Assembly: GCA_963702925.1 (NCBI GenBank)
Contig: OY969771.1
Span: 3,720,001 to 3,784,000 of the forward strand
Reading direction: 5' to 3'
DNA length: 64,000 nt
From: CAIKMD01 sp963702925
Lineage (GTDB): Bacteria > Pseudomonadota > Alphaproteobacteria > ATCC43930 > CGMCC-115725
In this document: positions 61,623 through 64,000 of the stretch, in pieces
Layout of the letters: every line of letters begins with the position of its first letter
How positions within the stretch are numbered: position 1 is the stretch's first letter
Position numbers and translations under genes: made by a program
Notes under the pieces: model-generated
Database searches by the model: none
Told to the model about the DNA's origin: nothing
What the model saw: only the letters and a program-made list of their open reading frames with translations

Positions 61623-61996
61623 TGCCCCCTGAAGGCACGCCACCCTTTGAAATCAATATCGTGGCCGGTCGCGATACCGACCTACAGCGGTTGCAGGTCC
61701 TTTGCTCCGGTAAGGTGGTCCGAAGAACGGAAGGCACTGACAAGTTCATCGAGCTTCCGGGACTGCATTTTCACGGCCGGGGCATAGAATACGAGATAGA
61801 TGCGCTGCTTTGCCTCAATCAGCGCGACGGTTATGCGACCAAGCTTTACCTAGCTCAGCAGGTCCCTGAATTAGGCCAACCATGGGCAAACTTTTACATT
61901 CTCGGGAGGAACTGGTTTTCCTGGTCGTGGAAGGACGTTCCGGCGCACCAATCGCCTATTGCAATTCTGGGCGGCCACCTTGAGGCATTTCAATGA
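61622..61996 (+). CDS. E2/UBC-like protein (prokaryotic E2 family E type)
   Basis: 124 residues from ATG 61622 overlapping the Ubl stop. A central strand FIELPGLHF and a later LGRNWFSWSW segment resemble bacterial E2-family-E proteins (which carry LGRxWxxWS), followed by the C-terminal IAILGGHLEAF helix. Only two cysteines exist, Cys28 and Cys64, both in the N-terminal half, so the usual E2 thioester cysteine cannot be placed with confidence. Role inferred: carrier or specificity factor for the ubiquitin-like protein. Stop overlaps the JAB gene by 4 bases. Confidence 0.6.
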   Translation: MPPEGTPPFEINIVAGRDTDLQRLQVLCSGKVVRRTEGTDKFIELPGLHFHGRGIEYEIDALLCLNQRDGYATKLYLAQQVPELGQPWANFYILGRNWFSWSWKDVPAHQSPIAILGGHLEAFQ

Positions 61997-62514
61997 GGGT
62001 CACGTTTAAGGCGACCGAAACCTTTCTTGAAGCAGTTCGATCTGATCTTCGCAGACCACATGCACATGCCGCCGAGCGAGTCGGCTTCATTTCAATCAAA
62101 GCGGCGTTGGGCGTAGAAGCTCTTGTTCTTATTGGGCATGGCTATCATCCAGTCGCGGATGAGGATTACCTCGTCGACCGGACTGTCGGTGCGCGAATTG
62201 GGCCCGATGCGATACGGAAATCTCTCGAGATCGCCTTGAAGGAGCCGGTCGGCGTCCTCCACGTTCACATGCACGATCATGATGGTCCGCCACGGTTCAG
62301 CAAAATTGATCTCGCGACGCAGCGGGTGACCGTTCCAGACTTTTTTAAAGTTCGTCGGCAGATGCCACACGGGGCGATAGTCTTAAGCACAGACTCTGCA
62401 GCAGGATCATGCTGGTTGAATAAGACTGCAATAGCGCCGATCGAACGGTTTGTCGTGGTCGGCACACATATGCGAATTCTAACGCCCATCTCCCAATCGC
62501 AGCCTGTAATATGA
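61993..62514 (+). CDS. JAB/JAMM (Mov34/MPN) family isopeptidase
   Basis: 173 residues. JAMM-type metal site: Glu28 near the start, His92-Met-His94 in LHVHMHDHDG, Ser103 and Asp106 in FSKID. The spacing between the second His and Ser is eight residues against the canonical seven, and the segment has four alternating His (90, 92, 94, 96). JAMM enzymes remove ubiquitin-like proteins or trim their precursors. Placed between the E2-like and E1 genes, it is the probable deconjugase of this cassette and the likely enzyme that trims the Ubl GG-SS tail. Overlaps both neighbours by 4 bases. Confidence 0.78.
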   Translation: MRVTFKATETFLEAVRSDLRRPHAHAAERVGFISIKAALGVEALVLIGHGYHPVADEDYLVDRTVGARIGPDAIRKSLEIALKEPVGVLHVHMHDHDGPPRFSKIDLATQRVTVPDFFKVRRQMPHGAIVLSTDSAAGSCWLNKTAIAPIERFVVVGTHMRILTPISQSQPVI

Positions 62515-63332
62515 AACCGACTGAGCCCGACTTTAGTAGGCAAAGTTTTCTTGGTGACGATGCCGAAGAAATTCTTCGAGATGTTCGGGTTACGATCGTC
62601 GGCTTGGGCGGCGGCGGCTCGCACATTGGCCAGCAGCTCGCTCATCTTGGCGTCGGCCACTACTGCCTCATCGATTCTGACCTGATCGAAGCAAGCAACC
62701 TCAACCGTTTGGTAACGGCGACACAAGCTGACGTTGATGCCAAAATGCCGAAGGTGGAAATTGTTGAGCGCACGATAAAGGGCATTAGGCCCTATGCGAA
62801 CGTGACGATCGCGAAGAACAAATGGCAAGAAGTCGATGCGCTGATCAAAGATTCTGACCTCATTTTCGGGTGTGTCGATGGTTACAACCAACGTAAACAA
62901 CTAGAGCGAGCGGCGCGCCAATTCTTGGTGCCTTACCTCGACATTGGAATGGACGTTCACAGGCTTGCGGAAGATGAATTTGCCGTGGCTGGCCAGGCGA
63001 TTCTTTCGCTTCCGGGCGAGTGGTGCATGACCTGCATGGGCTTTCTTACTGAAGAAAAGCTTCGAGAAGAGGCGAGGCGATATGGCGATGCCGGTGTGAA
63101 CCCGCAGGTGGTTTGGTCGAATGGAATCCTTGCATCAGCTGCGGTCGGCATCTTTGTGCAACTGTTTGCGCCCTGGAGTTCCAATCGGTCGAAATACGTT
63201 TATCTGGAATACAACGGCAATGACCAGACGCTGAAACACAGTCGAATCCCGTCGAAAATTGCGCCTGCTCGCTGTCCCCATTTCGACGGAAGCGAAGACA
63301 TTGGCGATCCGTTTTTTACGGCATCAAAATAA
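62511..63332 (+). CDS. E1-like ThiF/MoeB family adenylyltransferase
   Basis: 273 residues. Rossmann ATP site GLGGGGSH (31-38), DSD at 55-57, the NLNR motif at 63-66, and a zinc half-site CMTC (172-175) with another Cys near the end (ARCPHF). ThiF-fold enzymes adenylate the C-terminal glycine of ubiquitin-like proteins. Cys121 (IFGCVDG) lies by the active-site loop, but the thioester Cys is not certain. Last gene of the cassette; codon use and base composition match the other three genes and differ from the core genome. Confidence 0.85.
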   Translation: MKPTEPDFSRQSFLGDDAEEILRDVRVTIVGLGGGGSHIGQQLAHLGVGHYCLIDSDLIEASNLNRLVTATQADVDAKMPKVEIVERTIKGIRPYANVTIAKNKWQEVDALIKDSDLIFGCVDGYNQRKQLERAARQFLVPYLDIGMDVHRLAEDEFAVAGQAILSLPGEWCMTCMGFLTEEKLREEARRYGDAGVNPQVVWSNGILASAAVGIFVQLFAPWSSNRSKYVYLEYNGNDQTLKHSRIPSKIAPARCPHFDGSEDIGDPFFTASK

Positions 63333-63400
63333 GCTCTGGCCGAGGGTCGGCCGCGGATCAGCAATGATGCCGACCGGCGGCGACACGAACGGCACGCGTC

Positions 63401-63691
63401 TCAGGCCGCCACCTCGGCCCGGACCTTGGCACCGAGTTCGATTTCGACCTTGCGCAATTCATAAGCCTGCTGCATCGCGAGCCAGAGCCGCGCGCCGGTG
63501 CCGAGCGCCGTGCCGATGCGTAGCGCCGTCTCCGGCGTGATCGCGCGCTTGCCGGCGACGATTTCCTGCACGCGTTGCGGCTTCACGCGCAGCTTCAACG
63601 CAAAGGCCGCGGCGCTGAGGCCGCGCGCCTTGAGCTGCTCTTTCAAGATCGCGCCGGGATGAACTTCGTGGAATTTCTTGGTCTCGCCCAT
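63401..63691 (-). CDS. higA: HigA family antitoxin (XRE type)
   Basis: 96 residues from ATG 63691; GAGG lies 8 bases upstream. Begins HEVHPGAILKEQLKARGLSAAAFALKLRVKPQRVQEIVAGKRAITPETALRIGTALGTGARLWLAMQQAYELR, a complete HigA-type helix-turn-helix antitoxin. The toxin gene that should precede it is degraded (next entry), so it appears to be orphaned. Base composition is core-like. Confidence 0.9.
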   Translation of the reverse strand: MGETKKFHEVHPGAILKEQLKARGLSAAAFALKLRVKPQRVQEIVAGKRAITPETALRIGTALGTGARLWLAMQQAYELRKVEIELGAKVRAEVAA

Positions 63692-63701
63692 GGTCGTGTC
63701 C

Positions 63702-63770
63702 TCAGTGACAATCGACGATCTCGACGTCATAGGCGTCGCCCTTGCGGAACTCGAAGACGAGCCGCCTGAC
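63702..63770 (-). pseudogene. higB: Remnant of a HigB toxin gene (C-terminal 22 codons)
   Basis: Reading from about 63770 to the TGA at 63702-63704 gives VRRLVFEFRKGDAYDVEIVDCH, the typical end of HigB/RelE-like toxins (FxxGDAYDVEIVDYH). No start or N-terminal part is present: upstream lies the CopG-type antitoxin gene in another frame. The toxin is therefore truncated and not expected to function. Position directly before higA fits. Confidence 0.65.
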
Positions 63771-63778
63771 CGCGCCCC

Positions 63779-64000
63779 TTACGCCCGCTTGCGCGGTTGC
63801 ACGGCCGCTTCCAAAGCTTGGCGGATGAAGCGTTGATAGGGCACGCCGGCCTTGGCGGCCGATGCCTTCACGGCTTTCAAGAGCGGCTTCGGCAGGCGCA
63901 TGTTGACGCGCTCGCTCTTGGGCTGAAGTTCAAAGCGCATCACCCGCAAACCCGACAAATCGTAGTCGGTCAAATCGGATTTGGCGACGAAGTCCTCGGC
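63779..64000 (-). CDS. CopG-type (BrnA/ribbon-helix-helix) antitoxin, N-terminal part outside window
   Basis: The frame is open to the window edge; within the window 73 codons are seen. Core VNMRLPKPLLKAVKASAAKAGVPYQRFIRQALEAAVQPRKRA is a ribbon-helix-helix domain of the CopG antitoxin family, preceded by DLTDYDLSGLRVMRFELQPKSE, typical of the family's N-terminal region. A TTG at 63973 could start a shorter form, but the upstream frame (AEDFVAKSD) looks coding. The partner toxin, if any, would be beyond the window. Confidence 0.7.
   Translation of the reverse strand, partial: AEDFVAKSDLTDYDLSGLRVMRFELQPKSERVNMRLPKPLLKAVKASAAKAGVPYQRFIRQALEAAVQPRKRA

Noticed and set aside
1..64000. tRNA, rRNA and CRISPR arrays
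   Set aside because: No GGTTCGAATCC-type T-arm context with a cloverleaf, no rRNA-like segment and no regularly spaced repeats were seen in the intergenic regions.

Overview
The window is a chromosomal segment of a high-G+C alphaproteobacterium. The evidence is the gene order nuoG-nuoN/birA/coaX/rnj/mce/DUF1467, then proS/lolC/lolD/dnaE, plus a LexA operator of the alphaproteobacterial type (direct GAAC-N7-GAAC), an imuA-imuB-dnaE2 mutasome, a phasin, and clpS-clpA. A Rhodospirillales-like or related lineage is plausible, but the genus cannot be read from the sequence. Nearly all of the first 59 kb is ordinary core genome, densely packed, with many 1-4 base stop/start overlaps. No rRNA, tRNA, CRISPR array or integrase was recognised.

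Layout: 1-8 kb is the end of the respiratory complex I operon (nuoG 3' end to nuoN), running on into birA, coaX and RNase J (8-11.3 kb). At 11.4-14.2 kb lie an MFS exporter, methylmalonyl-CoA epimerase, a DUF1467 protein and a 3-methyladenine glycosylase, then a reverse-strand NCS2 purine permease. At 15.7-24.3 kb are a small secreted protein, proS, lolC, lolD, an unknown gene, a carboxymuconolactone-decarboxylase-like gene and dnaE. At 24.5-32 kb come a small unknown protein, hspQ, a GT2-GtrA glycosyltransferase, and a NitT/TauT-type ABC transporter with three paralogous binding proteins. At 32-39.5 kb is a biotin cluster (bioD-bioF divergent from bioB-bioA) flanked by two insertion sequences: an IS5-family element (33030-33870) and an IS630-family element (38021-39067). 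Both sit at the TAG stop codon of a reverse-strand gene.

At 39-41 kb are an SnoaL-like protein, an FTR1-type iron permease behind a Fur-like palindrome, and a DedA protein. At 41.3-46.6 kb is the SOS mutagenesis operon imuA-imuB-dnaE2 behind three GAAC half-sites at 11-base spacing. At 46.6-49.8 kb is putA, broken by one extra T. The stretch to 59.3 kb holds MarC, a VWA-like/J-domain pair, galU, a phosphomannomutase, a D-Ala-D-Ala carboxypeptidase with a SPOR domain, a phasin, clpS and clpA.

From about 59.4 to 63.3 kb the base composition drops visibly and the content changes to an accessory island. A reverse-strand trio (sigma-factor-like protein, small charged helical protein, ImmA/IrrE zinc peptidase) is divergent from a tightly coupled four-gene operon: a small ubiquitin-like protein ending in Gly-Gly-Ser-Ser, an E2-like protein, a JAB/JAMM isopeptidase and a ThiF-family E1. 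This is a compact bacterial ubiquitin-like conjugation cassette, probably used in defence or stress response, and it is the most interesting part of the window. The right edge holds an orphan HigA antitoxin next to a degraded HigB tail, and the end of a CopG-type antitoxin gene that runs off the window.
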